64,000 bases of DNA, taken from NCBI GenBank assembly GCA_027625095.1, contig JAQBXN010000014.1, positions 38,695 to 102,694 of the forward strand, written 5' to 3'. The translations under genes were made by a program, and so were the position numbers. How positions within the stretch are numbered: position 1 is the first letter of the stretch; every line of letters starts with the position of its first letter. The DNA comes from Planctomycetota bacterium (lineage in GTDB: Bacteria; Planctomycetota; PUPC01; JACPCR01). A model generated the notes under the pieces. The model had not been told where the DNA came from and did no database searches. It worked only from the letters and a program-made list of their open reading frames with translations. Below, in pieces: positions 27,214 through 36,788 of the stretch.

Positions 27214-29457
27214 ATGAAACCAGCCGTAATATTAGTGCTCTTTTCTTCAGGCTGGATTTCGGCCCAGGAGCTGCAGACTTACGACGGCCTGAAGTTCAAG
27301 GTCGGCCCCCTCGAACCGGTACCTGCCATTACACAACGCGACGAGTGGAGTCGTTTCATCGTTCTGGTTTGGCAATACCAGACGGACGCTTTGAAGGATG
27401 TTGCGCTCTACGAGAGTGTCGGGCTTCATGGATTCCATATAGATCGGGGGGCGGGACAGGTTGACCGGATTCAGTTCTCACTGGACAACACATTCCCTTA
27501 TTACGTGGACCACGCGGCCGGCAAGGGAATCCTTTACATTTCGGATAAAGAGAAGGGGAAAGTCCTCCGACACAAGAATCTGCTCGTGCGGCCTAACAGC
27601 CTGGCGAATCCTGAGACCATAGCTGATCTGAAAAGTCGCCTTAAGCAAAACGTCGCGGCTACCAGCAAGGGGCTGGTCTTTGCCTATGCGTTCGATGACG
27701 AGATATCGCTTGGTTCTTTTACAACGCCCGCGGAGGTGGATGTGCATCCAGCATCGCTGGCCTGGTACAAACAATGGTTGAAAGAGCGATATCAAACGAT
27801 CGGCAACTTGAATGAGAAATGGGATGGCAAATACGGATCGTTTGATGATGTAAGGCCTGTGAGCTTCGAAGACGTTCGCGAAGCACACACTCGCCCGCCG
27901 TTCTCCGGGTGGAATCTGTCCCGCTGGTCTGAGTGGCGTGCTTTCATGGACTACCAGTTTTCCAGCGTGCTCGCCGATCTGACTCGCTACACGAACGAAC
28001 TTGATCCACGCATCCCGGCCGGTTTTGTGGGCGGACAACAACCGACGGCCTACGGCGGGTATGATTACGCTCTGCTCTGCCGTGCAGTTCAGTGGATGGA
28101 GGCGTACGACATTGGGGCTAATCAGGAAATCCTGCGGTCTCTCTGGGCCAAGCCGCGCAGGCAGTGTGTGCAGACTTACTTCACCGGCGGCGACACCAGG
28201 CGCAACACCTGGCTTCTCTGGTATCGCCTCGCTCAGGGAAATCAGGCGAATATTGCATGGCCTGCCGGATGGTTTGAGAACGACGCAAAGACGGGGAAAA
28301 GGCAGCCAACCCAACGCCTGCAAGAGATCGCTGGAGCGCTGAAAGAAATTCAGGGTCCGGTCAGCGAGTTTATTTGTGATTCAGAATCCATTTTGGCCAC
28401 CGATCCGATTGGAATCTATTACTCCCACCCGAGCATTCGCGCCGGCTGGGCAATGGACGTGGTGACGCATGGCAGCACCTGGCCGAACCGATCCTCAAGC
28501 CTGGACTCAGGGAATCTGACTTCCGGCCGTCTTCGCATCTCCTGGTGCAAAATTTTTGAAGACATGGGCTATCAGGCCGACTTCATCAGCTACCTGGATG
28601 TCGAGGAAAAGCGCATCAATCTGAACGAACAGTTCAAAGTCATCGTCCTGCCGCAGATCAGTTGCCTCTCCGATAAGGAAGCTCAGGCGCTGACTGAATT
28701 TGTCAAGAATGGAGGCACGCTTATCGCCGATTACCTTTGCGGTGTCATGACAGAGACCGGCCGCGGCCGAAACAAAGGTGCGTTGGATGATCTGTTCGGA
28801 ATTCAGCGATTTGAAAAGTGGGGTTACATGAACGGAAAGATGATCACAGAGATTGACGGCGAGCTTTACGATAAACCGTTCGATCAGCGTCTCAACGCCT
28901 ACAGTGGGGCATTTCGTTTTGGCAACCTAGTAGTTTATGAACGTGGCACGAAACGCTCGAAAGAGAATAAACACCCTGCAAAATCCGCGGAGGATGCAGA
29001 AGTTGTGATTGAAAACCGGGTGGCCGAAGGCAGAACCTGGTATCTGAATCTTACCCCCACGGCTTACAAGCATGTGCCTTTCAGAGTGGGTGAACTTGGG
29101 CAGGAATGGCGGGGCCTCGTCGGCGGAATCCTGGACGGTGCAGGCGTCCAGGCGAAGGTAAGTGTCCACGCAGAAGGCGAAACAATCTCACTCATCGAGC
29201 CGCTCCTCTGGAAACGCGGCAATCACTATTGTCTTGCCCTTGTCCAAAACTGGGCCTACGACGCCAGCATGACCGGGGAAGGAAAGGTGGAGGGACAGGG
29301 CGCTGGTGAGAAGGAGACTCAGATTTTAATTAAGCTGAAGCTGCCAGTGAAGGGCCTGACCAATATGCGAACCGGAAAGGTGCTAGGTGATGTCCAGGAA
29401 TTCAAAGATTCCTTCACCCCATGGGAAGCGAACCTGTACGAGTTCGCTGTTGAGTAA
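27214..29457 (+). CDS. Secreted GH42-like beta-galactosidase-type glycosidase
   Basis: This 747-aa protein starts at ATG 27214 with the signal peptide MKPAVILVLFSSGWISAQE. The catalytic (beta/alpha)8-type domain holds FAYAFDDEISLG, where the Glu sits at the acid/base position, and the GH42 hallmark WYKQWLKERYQTIGNLNEKW (about residues 185-205), then AYDIGANQE as a possible nucleophile region. A trimerisation-like domain (about residues 470-600, with IVLPQISCLSDKEAQALTEF) and a C-terminal beta domain follow, as in GH42. The 30-residue N-terminal extension and export signal are unlike cytoplasmic GH42 enzymes. The substrate is probably a galactoside or related polymer fragment. Confidence 0.85.
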   Translation: MKPAVILVLFSSGWISAQELQTYDGLKFKVGPLEPVPAITQRDEWSRFIVLVWQYQTDALKDVALYESVGLHGFHIDRGAGQVDRIQFSLDNTFPYYVDHAAGKGILYISDKEKGKVLRHKNLLVRPNSLANPETIADLKSRLKQNVAATSKGLVFAYAFDDEISLGSFTTPAEVDVHPASLAWYKQWLKERYQTIGNLNEKWDGKYGSFDDVRPVSFEDVREAHTRPPFSGWNLSRWSEWRAFMDYQFSSVLADLTRYTNELDPRIPAGFVGGQQPTAYGGYDYALLCRAVQWMEAYDIGANQEILRSLWAKPRRQCVQTYFTGGDTRRNTWLLWYRLAQGNQANIAWPAGWFENDAKTGKRQPTQRLQEIAGALKEIQGPVSEFICDSESILATDPIGIYYSHPSIRAGWAMDVVTHGSTWPNRSSSLDSGNLTSGRLRISWCKIFEDMGYQADFISYLDVEEKRINLNEQFKVIVLPQISCLSDKEAQALTEFVKNGGTLIADYLCGVMTETGRGRNKGALDDLFGIQRFEKWGYMNGKMITEIDGELYDKPFDQRLNAYSGAFRFGNLVVYERGTKRSKENKHPAKSAEDAEVVIENRVAEGRTWYLNLTPTAYKHVPFRVGELGQEWRGLVGGILDGAGVQAKVSVHAEGETISLIEPLLWKRGNHYCLALVQNWAYDASMTGEGKVEGQGAGEKETQILIKLKLPVKGLTNMRTGKVLGDVQEFKDSFTPWEANLYEFAVE

Positions 29458-29671
29458 GGGATCTGGCCTGCAATAGATCCTCCCCAATGGATTCTAATCA
29501 ACCGCAAGCCCTCAATTACTTCAAGGGTAGCCTGGCAGCACTCCAGACGATCGGCCATGACAGACTGCGTTTCGAACCAGTCTCAAAACTTGGTACACGT
29601 CTGACGTCCCGGAGGCGACCGCTTCCGGCTGAAGCCGGTCCTAACAAACTTTAAGGTCTCTGCTTCTCGCC

Positions 29672-30328
29672 TTAGCCGTTTCCTGAGAGCACCATATCAA
29701 ACTTGCCAGCCTGAACTTCATCCTGTTTGGTGAACTCTACTGTCACCACCTCGCGACGTTGCTGAGTGAGTCTCCGGTAAATGCCATCCCGTGCATTTTG
29801 CCTGCCTTCAGATGCAAAGTACATCTGGGTTACGAGTGGCCGATAATTCTTGGCCTGAACCGCATAATGGATATGTGAAGTTCGGCCCGGGTATTCGCCT
29901 GGTTTGATGGTAAGAAACTCGTAATCGCCTTCTGGCCCCGTGATCGCGCTGCCCCAGAACTGAAAATCATTATCTAGCGCAGCCTGATTCTCATCTCTCG
30001 AATGGTTATAGCGACCGGAGCTGCAAGCCTGCCAAATCTCAACGACCGCGCCCATGATGGGACGACAACCCTCATCCTTCACCTGGCCCTTAACGCGGAT
30101 AATTTCACCCCTGGCGACCTCGTCGTTGCCGAGCTTTCGAGTGAGATCCGTATCATTATGCCGCTGCCTCGAAATCGCCGGTTCGGGATAAAAGGGCCCG
30201 GGTGTCTGCTGGGGGGAGGTCAGACAGCCAGCTTCAAGAAGTTGTCCAAAACCGGCGAGGGATAGCCCCAGCGCACTGCAATTAGCAAGGAACTCCCGGC
30301 GTGATTCTTCAATCATGGTAAGCCTCAT
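29672..30328 (-). CDS. Intradiol ring-cleavage dioxygenase-like protein, exported
   Basis: This 218-aa protein is related to protocatechuate 3,4-dioxygenase and the catechol dioxygenases. The non-haem Fe(III) ligands are all present: Tyr in SGRYNH (about residue 107), Tyr in KPGEYPGR and two His in TSHIHY (about residues 146-155). The N-terminus has RREFLANC followed by a hydrophobic stretch and LEAGC, a Tat-like lipoprotein signal, so it is probably a lipoprotein. Exported members are common in bacteria and their substrates are mostly unknown. It stands alone, 70 bases downstream of trpG on the same strand. Confidence 0.88.
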   Translation of the reverse strand: MRLTMIEESRREFLANCSALGLSLAGFGQLLEAGCLTSPQQTPGPFYPEPAISRQRHNDTDLTRKLGNDEVARGEIIRVKGQVKDEGCRPIMGAVVEIWQACSSGRYNHSRDENQAALDNDFQFWGSAITGPEGDYEFLTIKPGEYPGRTSHIHYAVQAKNYRPLVTQMYFASEGRQNARDGIYRRLTQQRREVVTVEFTKQDEVQAGKFDMVLSGNG

Positions 30329-30398
30329 GTTCTGTCACTCTGATGAGATGCGGCGGAGAAACCAACAATTCCCCCCTGAAAGAAAGCCGGCGCCACGG

Positions 30399-30974
30399 TC
30401 AATAGGCCAGCTTCATAAAATTCTCAAGCAGTTGATACCCCGCCTCTGTAAGAAAAGACTCTGGATGAAACTGAACGCCCTCGACTAAAGCTTCCTTATG
30501 CCGGATTCCCATGATTTCCGATTCGTCATCTTCGGCGTGGGCGGTTACCTCAAAAGTGTCAGGCAGGGTACCCTGCTCGATGATCAGGGAATGATATCGT
30601 GTGGCAACAAAAGGATTATCAAGACCGGTAAAAAGACCCTTGCCGTCATGTGCAATATTGGATGTTTTCCCGTGCATCAACCGTGCAGCCCGGATGACGT
30701 TTGCACCAAACGTATATCCGACGCATTGATGTCCAAGACAAACCCCCAGAATCGGAATCTTGCCACTGAAGTGCCGAATGACATCGTTAGAGATGCCGCC
30801 CTCCTTGGGAGTGCAGGGACCTGGTGAGACCACAATGTGGTCCGCGTTACGGGATTCAATCTCATCAATGCTTGTCCTGTCGTTGCGATAGACTTCAATC
30901 GTGCCGCCAAGCTCGCCGAAACGCTGCACGAGGTTGTAGGTAAATGAATCGTAATTATCGATGATCAGAATCAT
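30399..30974 (-). CDS. trpG: Anthranilate/aminodeoxychorismate synthase glutaminase subunit
   Basis: This 191-aa class-I glutamine amidotransferase delivers ammonia to the chorismate-binding partner in tryptophan or p-aminobenzoate synthesis. It shows IIDNYDSFTYNLVQ at the start, SPGPCTPKEGG, the nucleophile elbow GVCLGHQ (Cys about residue 79) and the HPES pair of His and Glu near residue 170. ATG 30974 matches the family start; the frame extends 28 codons further upstream without homology. No trpE or pabB is nearby, so the TrpG/PabA choice is open. Its first 20 codons and upstream DNA are duplicated at 32226-32406. Confidence 0.94.
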   Translation of the reverse strand: MILIIDNYDSFTYNLVQRFGELGGTIEVYRNDRTSIDEIESRNADHIVVSPGPCTPKEGGISNDVIRHFSGKIPILGVCLGHQCVGYTFGANVIRAARLMHGKTSNIAHDGKGLFTGLDNPFVATRYHSLIIEQGTLPDTFEVTAHAEDDESEIMGIRHKEALVEGVQFHPESFLTEAGYQLLENFMKLAY

Positions 30975-31093
30975 CAGGTGGCTCACCATTAGAATAAGAC
31001 GGCCGCCATTGTAAGACTGGACGCAGCAGCCGCAAAAGGCTCGAATCCCGTCGGACACAGCATTCCAGCGTCAATCCGATCGGGCGACCTGCC
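30908..31093. repeat. Direct repeat flanking trxB, copy A (trpG 5' end)
   Basis: About 186 bases covering the first 22 codons of trpG and its upstream region. A diverged copy in the same orientation lies at 32226-32406. By eye roughly four of five positions match, with several small indels. Confidence 0.8.
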
Positions 31094-31116
31094 TGAGACT
31101 GGATATCGGGGATTGT

Positions 31117-32136
31117 TCAGGCTTTGGCTGCATTTTGGTTAATACTCGCCCGTTTAACCTGATCGTCTATCACAGCCAGGTAACGTTCCGCAGACAAGGC
31201 GGCCATACACCCGAATCCGGCCGCGGTCACTGCCTGCCTCCACGAATGGTCGTGGCAATCGCCAGCCGCATAGACTCCCTCAATCACTTCCGCCGGATTC
31301 TTCGGGTTCAAGCAATGCTGATGCTCGTCCACCCGGATATATCCTGACCCGTGTAAGGCGACTTTGTCGTGGACAAAACCCGTATTCGGAATATGGCCGA
31401 TAGCCAGGAAGAAGCCGCTTATGGGGATGACTTTTTCTTCATTCGTTTGCACATGCCTCACTCTTACACCATTGACAGAGTTTTCACCGACGACTTCGAT
31501 TGGGATGGAGTTCCACACGAATTCGATTTTCGAATTTTCGAACGCCCGCTGCTGCATGATCTTCGATGCTCTCAACTCCTCCCGGCGGTGAATCACGTAG
31601 ACCTTACTTGCATGGTGCGTCAGGTAGAGCGCCTCCTCCATGGCGCTGTCGCCCCCGCCGGTGATGCAGCAGACCTTTTCTTTATAGAAAGCGCCGTCAC
31701 AGACCGCACAGCTACTCACACCTTTGCCGCCGAAGAACTCGGTTTCACCGGGAATACCCAGGCGTTTCGGGCGGGCACCAGTCGCTATGATGACGGTCCA
31801 TGCACGATGCTCATTTCCTGCGCCGTCCTTTAAGACCGCTGGCCGCTGATTGAAATCAACTTCAACAATGTCTTCCCCAATTACTCGGCACCCGTATCTT
31901 TCAGCTTGCTTCCGCATGATTTCCATCAAATCCGGCCCCAGGATGCCGTTCTCAAAGCCGGGGTAGTTTTCTACCTCGGTGGTGGTCATCAACTGTCCGC
32001 CGGGGAGCAGCTCCGGCCAATGAGGCTGGCCGGCGAAAAGCAGTGGAGAAAGGTTCGCTCGACCCGAGTAAAGACCCGCAGTCCAACCAGATGGTCCGGA
32101 GCCTACAATAACGACGTTTTCAATGGTTTCGCTCAT
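31117..32136 (-). CDS. trxB: Thioredoxin reductase
   Basis: This 339-aa FAD enzyme uses NADPH to reduce thioredoxin. It has the FAD motif GSGPSGWTAG (about residue 12), the redox pair CAVCDG (about residues 145-148), the NADPH-binding GGGDSAMEEA (about residue 168), HRRE, and GVYAAGDCHD near the C-terminus. The length is slightly over the usual 310-320 residues because of a 20-residue tail. It lies between two copies of a trpG 5'-region repeat and on the same strand as trpG. No thioredoxin gene is adjacent. Confidence 0.95.
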   Translation of the reverse strand: MSETIENVVIVGSGPSGWTAGLYSGRANLSPLLFAGQPHWPELLPGGQLMTTTEVENYPGFENGILGPDLMEIMRKQAERYGCRVIGEDIVEVDFNQRPAVLKDGAGNEHRAWTVIIATGARPKRLGIPGETEFFGGKGVSSCAVCDGAFYKEKVCCITGGGDSAMEEALYLTHHASKVYVIHRREELRASKIMQQRAFENSKIEFVWNSIPIEVVGENSVNGVRVRHVQTNEEKVIPISGFFLAIGHIPNTGFVHDKVALHGSGYIRVDEHQHCLNPKNPAEVIEGVYAAGDCHDHSWRQAVTAAGFGCMAALSAERYLAVIDDQVKRASINQNAAKA

Positions 32137-32225
32137 GCGGGTGATCCCTTCCTTTTATGAAATTTGAGTTCGTGCCGATGGCGATCTTAATGAACCGCCG
32201 CAAGCTGAACCGATTCCGCCTACTT

Positions 32226-32292
32226 CAAGCTTGCCGAAACGCTACACGAAGTCGTAGGTACTTGAATCGTAATTATCGATGATCAGGCCATC
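32226..32292 (-). pseudogene. trpG 5'-end remnant
   Basis: Read on the minus strand from the start-equivalent at 32292, the frame gives IIDNYDSSTYDFV, stop (TAG at 32242-32244), RFGKL. This parallels IIDNYDSFTYNLVQRFGEL of the intact trpG. The ATG has become GAT and a Gln codon has become TAG, so nothing can be made. Only about 22 codons remain; beyond that the homology ends. Confidence 0.8.
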
Positions 32293-32406
32293 TGTTGGCT
32301 CACTATTGAAATTAGACGGCGGCTATTGTAAGACTGCCTGTCGCCACTGCAAAAGCCTCAATTCCCGCCGGACACATCATCCCCGTGTCCATCTGACCCG
32401 CCTGCC
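32226..32406. repeat. Direct repeat flanking trxB, copy B
   Basis: This is the second copy of the segment at 30908-31093, in the same orientation. It fills most of the 316-base gap between trxB and the murD start and may supply the murD leader. Shared words include CGTAATTATCGATGATCAG and ATTGTAAGACTG. Confidence 0.8.
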
Positions 32407-32452
32407 TTGCGTTCTTCTTTCTTCGAATTTTTTGTCTACCCATAAATCTTCA

Positions 32453-33835
32453 ATGATCGACGACTGGAACGGGATCAACGTGACTGTTATGGGCCTCGGT
32501 CTCTTCGGCGGCGGCGTGGGCGCTACCCGCTGGCTGTTGAAGCAGGGCGCAAGAGTCACAGTCACCGATCTCAAATCAATTGCAGAGCTTGGGCCATCCA
32601 TCGAGGATCTCGAGGGCGAAGACATCTGCTGGCGGCTTGGCGAGCATCGAATGGAAGATTTTACCCAAGCGGATGTTGTCGTCGTCAGCCCCGCCGTTCC
32701 GAAGTCGTCGAAATTTCTACAAGCCGCTTGCAATGCCAGCAAGACCATCACCTCAGAGATGAACCTGTTTCTGCAGCATTGTCCGGCCCGTGTGATCGGC
32801 GTTACAGGCAGTAACGGCAAAACTACGACAACCAGTCTTACGCACGCGATTCTCCAGCAATCCCGCCCAGACACTTTGATCGGCGGCAACGTTGGTCGCT
32901 CACTCCTTCTCCATCTCGATTCAATCACCAAGGAAGACTGGGTGGTCCTGGAGCTCTCAAGCTTTCAATTGGAAGATATGGCACTCGACAGGCTCGGCGT
33001 CGATATCGCGGTAGTTACTAATCTGACTCCGAATCATCTGGACCGACATGGCTCGATGGACGCATACGCCGCGGCAAAACAGAACATCATTCGATTCCTT
33101 AAGCCGGGCGGAAAAGCGGTCTTGAATGGCGACGACCCGCGTCTCTTGAGCTGGGGAAAAGACCTCCTCAATGAAGTGTTCTATTTCTCAAATCAGTCCT
33201 TAGATTTGGATAGCGCGTTCCTCTTGAATGGCCAACTTACAATCCGCACTGGGGGCGAAGTTTTGCCTCTCCTTGCCGCCGGAGAGCTGCCGCTCAAGGG
33301 CCCGCACAATGTTTCAAACGCCCTGGCCGCAAGCTTAACCGCTCACCTCGCCGGGGCCGATACTGAAGCGATCCGCTTCGGCCTCAAATCCATCACACAA
33401 CTTGAGCACCGCATGGAACTGGTTAAAGAAGAGCGCGGCATTCGTTTTTATAACGACTCCAAAGCTACCACACCCGAAGCCGCCATAGCAGCCCTCAACA
33501 GCTTCGACCGCCCGGTGATCCTTCTTGCTGGCGGTTACGACAAGCAACTCCCTCTGGATTCATTCGCCTGCGATATTTCCAAGCGTGCAAAGCAAGTCAT
33601 CTTTATGGGACAATCCGCCGATACCATCAGAAACGCTGTCGTTAGCAATTTGAGCAGCCATCACTCACTTACGTTGTGTACCGTCGATTCACTTGAAGCT
33701 GGAGTAGATCTGGCCCGCCGATCAGCCCGTGAAGGTGATGTGGTTCTTCTTTCCCCAGGCTTTGCGAGTTATGGGATGTTTAACAACTATGAAGAGCGCG
33801 GCCGCCGCTTCCGGGAACTGGTCCTTGGTTCCTGA
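32453..33835 (+). CDS. murD: UDP-N-acetylmuramoylalanine--D-glutamate ligase
   Basis: This 460-aa cytoplasmic ligase adds D-glutamate to UDP-MurNAc-L-alanine in peptidoglycan synthesis. It has an N-terminal nucleotide-sugar domain (VMGLGLFGGG), the ATP loop GVTGSNGKTTTTSL (about residues 118-131), LTPNHLDRHGSMDAYAAAK in the central domain, and the C-terminal HRMELV and FYNDSKATTPEA motifs. ATG 32453 is chosen because the 58 codons upstream fall in the trpG-derived repeat. It stands alone rather than in a mur cluster, and ends directly against the convergent PhyH gene. Confidence 0.95.
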   Translation: MIDDWNGINVTVMGLGLFGGGVGATRWLLKQGARVTVTDLKSIAELGPSIEDLEGEDICWRLGEHRMEDFTQADVVVVSPAVPKSSKFLQAACNASKTITSEMNLFLQHCPARVIGVTGSNGKTTTTSLTHAILQQSRPDTLIGGNVGRSLLLHLDSITKEDWVVLELSSFQLEDMALDRLGVDIAVVTNLTPNHLDRHGSMDAYAAAKQNIIRFLKPGGKAVLNGDDPRLLSWGKDLLNEVFYFSNQSLDLDSAFLLNGQLTIRTGGEVLPLLAAGELPLKGPHNVSNALAASLTAHLAGADTEAIRFGLKSITQLEHRMELVKEERGIRFYNDSKATTPEAAIAALNSFDRPVILLAGGYDKQLPLDSFACDISKRAKQVIFMGQSADTIRNAVVSNLSSHHSLTLCTVDSLEAGVDLARRSAREGDVVLLSPGFASYGMFNNYEERGRRFRELVLGS

Positions 33836-34573
33836 TCACTCGCCCCTCAAAACGTGCCGGTCTCCGTATCCACCCCGGGGGAATCGTTCGAGAGAAAGGT
33901 TTCCAGGCAGGTAATGCCAAGCGGTGCTGTAGCGGGTTCGCTCGCTGTGATTGTCATACGCTCCGTGCAGCAAATTGGCCGAGAAGACGACAACGGTACC
34001 CGCGGGGCATTCAACATCCAGGGCCTCGCTGTCATCGAGATCCACCCATGATCCGTAAGACTTCGGGTTGGACTGATGTTCGGCAATCGTGGCCGAAAGG
34101 TGGCTCCGCGGCAAGAGCCGAAGGCAGCCGTTTTCACGTGACGAATTCTGCAAATAAATGCCGCAACTCACGATCTGATCGGTCGTTGTGCCGAAGTAAA
34201 AATTATCCTGGTGCCAATGAGTCGAAGTGCCTCCGCCCGGCATTTTTGGAAAAAACTTGGTTCCGAAAACATCAATGTTCGGGCCGACAAGCGCCTCGAT
34301 TCTATCAAGGATCGCTGGTTCGCTCGCCAGATCGAGAACCCGCGGCTCAACCTCACATACCCCTTGGATCTTATGCAAAAAACCCGGAATTGGTTTTCCA
34401 TCTTCATCCTTCTCATACGTGAAGTGCGGCGTATCTACAGGCGAATTTCGGCCCTTCTCGACCAATTCTTCGAATACAGCAACATGACGCCGAAGGGTAT
34501 CACCATGCAGGAGACCCTCAAAGAGCAGATAGCCCTCATCTTCAAAGTGTGTGAGTTCTTCCGGTGTAAGCAT
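33836..34573 (-). CDS. Phytanoyl-CoA dioxygenase (PhyH) family protein, copy 1
   Basis: This 245-aa Fe(II)/2-oxoglutarate-dependent oxygenase candidate carries the metal triad as H-x-D in THWHQDNF (about residue 118) and the distal His in NLLHGAYDN (about residue 208), followed by R-T-R for 2-oxoglutarate binding. The family hydroxylates varied small molecules; bacterial members are rarely assigned. The stop codon abuts the murD stop (convergent). A 27-bp inverted repeat lies 31 bases upstream of the start and may be an operator. Confidence 0.88.
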   Translation of the reverse strand: MLTPEELTHFEDEGYLLFEGLLHGDTLRRHVAVFEELVEKGRNSPVDTPHFTYEKDEDGKPIPGFLHKIQGVCEVEPRVLDLASEPAILDRIEALVGPNIDVFGTKFFPKMPGGGTSTHWHQDNFYFGTTTDQIVSCGIYLQNSSRENGCLRLLPRSHLSATIAEHQSNPKSYGSWVDLDDSEALDVECPAGTVVVFSANLLHGAYDNHSERTRYSTAWHYLPGNLSLERFPRGGYGDRHVLRGE

Positions 34574-34603
34574 TTTTTAGGCAATTGTTGGTTTTAGAAA
34601 TTA

Positions 34604-34630
34604 CCGACACCTTCTTAAGAAATGTGTCGG
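34604..34630. repeat. 27-bp inverted repeat upstream of PhyH copy 1
   Basis: CCGACAC at 34604-34610 and GTGTCGG at 34624-34630 flank an inner palindrome TTCTTAAGAA. There is no T-tract on either side in the sense needed for a terminator. The position suits an operator for the minus-strand PhyH gene (inference). Confidence 0.45.
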
Positions 34631-35165
34631 AAAACAAAAAACGAGCCATAAGTCCATACGTTAACAAGGTCTGTGGTATAACCCCAATCCTTTAGTACAC
34701 TTCCTGGTCGCCTGGCAGTTCCGGTGGTAAAGGGTTGCACAGGATGTATCAAAAATTTCATTGTGGATCGAACAGATAGTCGATCCTTTTTCGAAGATTT
34801 TTCACTCACTTTTTAAACGGGGAAGCCCTCGCGGAATTCATCAGGAACATAGTTCACTGAGGCAAGTCCAGTAACAACAACAAAACATTTTGTAGCTATG
34901 TGGGATCAAACAAGCAAAGAAAGACAGGATTCGGCAGATGCTGACCCAGCCAGATCAGCCTACACTCCCTACCAGCTACCCTTTCGGGCCGTTCGCACTT
35001 TGAAACCGCCATCTTTGCAGCAAATCTGCACACTGGCGGCCTGCCTCCGCTGACCGGAACTTCAGACCCGGCGCACAGTCACCGTTCCCTTGAAAAGCTA
35101 TTCAGGTGTGGCATGGATGCTGCCCTGAACACATCGCGAAAGCTCCCCTGGGCCAAGGGAGAAAA
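34631..35165. other. Long non-coding leader before the RNase E/G gene
   Basis: About 535 bases without a credible gene. The E. coli RNase E gene has a long 5' leader used for autoregulation, so a similar leader is possible. I see no clear hairpin set, tRNA or known RNA family here. Confidence 0.4.
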
Positions 35166-36707
35166 ATGCCAACACGCATGCTGATCAACGCTCGTGATGA
35201 CGAAGAAAGCCGTATCGCCATCATGACCGACGAATTCCTCGAAGAACTTTACGTGGAACGTCACACTGGCGAACAACTCGTCGGCAACATTTACAAAGGA
35301 CGGATCTCAAACGTTGAACCGGCCATTCAGGCCTGTTTCGTGGATATCGGAATCGAAAAGAACGGCTTCCTCCACGCATCGGATATCATCCCCTCACCTG
35401 AAGTAAAACGTACCAAGTCGCCTCGCAATCAGCAGGATAAAGGGCGCGGTCGCAAGCATTCCAAGAAGCGCGAGGAGTACCCGATCGCCGATCTGGTGAA
35501 GAAGGGCCAGGAAATCATGGTCCAGGTCACCAAGGAGCGCCTGAACGAAAAAGGACCCGGCCTGACCAACTACATCAGCCTGCCGGGCCGTTATCTCGTC
35601 ATGATGCCTAACTACTCAGGAACAGGTGTCTCACGCAAAATAGACGACGATGAAGAAAGGCGGAACTTGAAAGAACGCCTCGTCGAGCTCAACCCACCGG
35701 AAGAGCACGGGTTTATCGTCCGGACAGCCGGCATGGAGGTCACCAAGCGCGATATGCAGCGCGATCTGAAATACCTGCTCAAAGTCTGGAACGTCATTGA
35801 GAGCCGGGTAAAGAGTTCTGCGCCCATCCTCGCCTATGAGGAAAGCGATATTGTTATTCGCACTATTCGCGACATCTTCACTGATGAGATCGATGAAATC
35901 ATTCTCGATTCCCAATCCAAATATCTTCAAGCGAAAGAATTCCTGGAGTACGTCTCACCGCGGCACGTCAACCGAGTCAAATTCTATGCAGGAAAGACTC
36001 CACTCTTCTACCGGTTCGCGATTGAGGACCAAGTCGAGAACATCTACAGCCCTACAGTGCCATTGAAATCAGGCGGTTCCATTGTGATCCAGCAGACTGA
36101 AGCGCTGGTCGCCATCGATATCAACTCCGGCAAATTTACGGACGAATCCGATCCCGAGATCACCGCCTTGAAAATCAACAGAGAGGCCGCGATCGAAATA
36201 ACACGCCAGCTCCGGCTGCGAGACCTGGGCGGCGTCATCGTGATCGACTTCATTGATATGCGGCAGGAGAAGAATCGTAAAGAGATTGAAAGGATTCTTT
36301 ACCAGGAACTCACGAAAGACCGCGCCAAAGCCAAGGCCCTTCGTATGTCCCGATTCTGCCTGGTAGAGATGACCCGGCAGCGGATGCGCAGCAGTTTAAA
36401 ACGGGCCAGTCACGACACCTGCTCTCACTGCGCAGGACAGGGCACTATCAAGAATATTCAGAGCCTTGCACTCTACGTCATGAGGCAACTCCGATACGGC
36501 CTCAACAAGAAGGAGGTATCAAGAGCAGAAGTCTTATTGAACGCCGAGGTCGCTTCTTACATTCAAAATCAGAAGCGGCGTGAACTGGTCAGCATCGAGA
36601 ATCTGTATAAGAAAACTGTCGAAATAACCACCAACGGGTTCAGCTCCACCAACAAATTAGAACTATCGTTTTTCAACAAGAATGACCAGAAAGTTTTGGT
36701 AAAATGA
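35166..36707 (+). CDS. rng: Ribonuclease E/G family endoribonuclease
   Basis: This 513-aa single-strand RNA endonuclease has an S1 domain early (about residues 30-130: VGNIYKGRISNVEP, ACFVDIGIEKNGFLH) with a lysine/arginine-rich insertion near residue 85. The DNase-I-like catalytic part carries the Mg-binding Asp in VAIDINSGKF and VVIDFIDM-like VIVIDFIDM. The Zn-link is CSHCAGQG (about residue 421). It lacks the long C-terminal scaffold of RNase E, so it is RNase G-sized. AAGGGAGAAAA precedes ATG 35166. The gene order with rplU and rpmA downstream is widely conserved. Confidence 0.95.
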   Translation: MPTRMLINARDDEESRIAIMTDEFLEELYVERHTGEQLVGNIYKGRISNVEPAIQACFVDIGIEKNGFLHASDIIPSPEVKRTKSPRNQQDKGRGRKHSKKREEYPIADLVKKGQEIMVQVTKERLNEKGPGLTNYISLPGRYLVMMPNYSGTGVSRKIDDDEERRNLKERLVELNPPEEHGFIVRTAGMEVTKRDMQRDLKYLLKVWNVIESRVKSSAPILAYEESDIVIRTIRDIFTDEIDEIILDSQSKYLQAKEFLEYVSPRHVNRVKFYAGKTPLFYRFAIEDQVENIYSPTVPLKSGGSIVIQQTEALVAIDINSGKFTDESDPEITALKINREAAIEITRQLRLRDLGGVIVIDFIDMRQEKNRKEIERILYQELTKDRAKAKALRMSRFCLVEMTRQRMRSSLKRASHDTCSHCAGQGTIKNIQSLALYVMRQLRYGLNKKEVSRAEVLLNAEVASYIQNQKRRELVSIENLYKKTVEITTNGFSSTNKLELSFFNKNDQKVLVK

Positions 36708-36788
36708 CCCGCCTTTCACGTCGCCAAGGAGCGGCGGCGAAACTGGCAGGCCGAGAATTCCAGCCGTAACACATCAGGGAGATTCATC

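Noticed and set aside
31021..31060. tRNA-like T-arm word GGCTCGAATCCC
   Set aside because: No acceptor stem, D-arm or anticodon arm can be formed around it; it belongs to the duplicated trpG upstream region.
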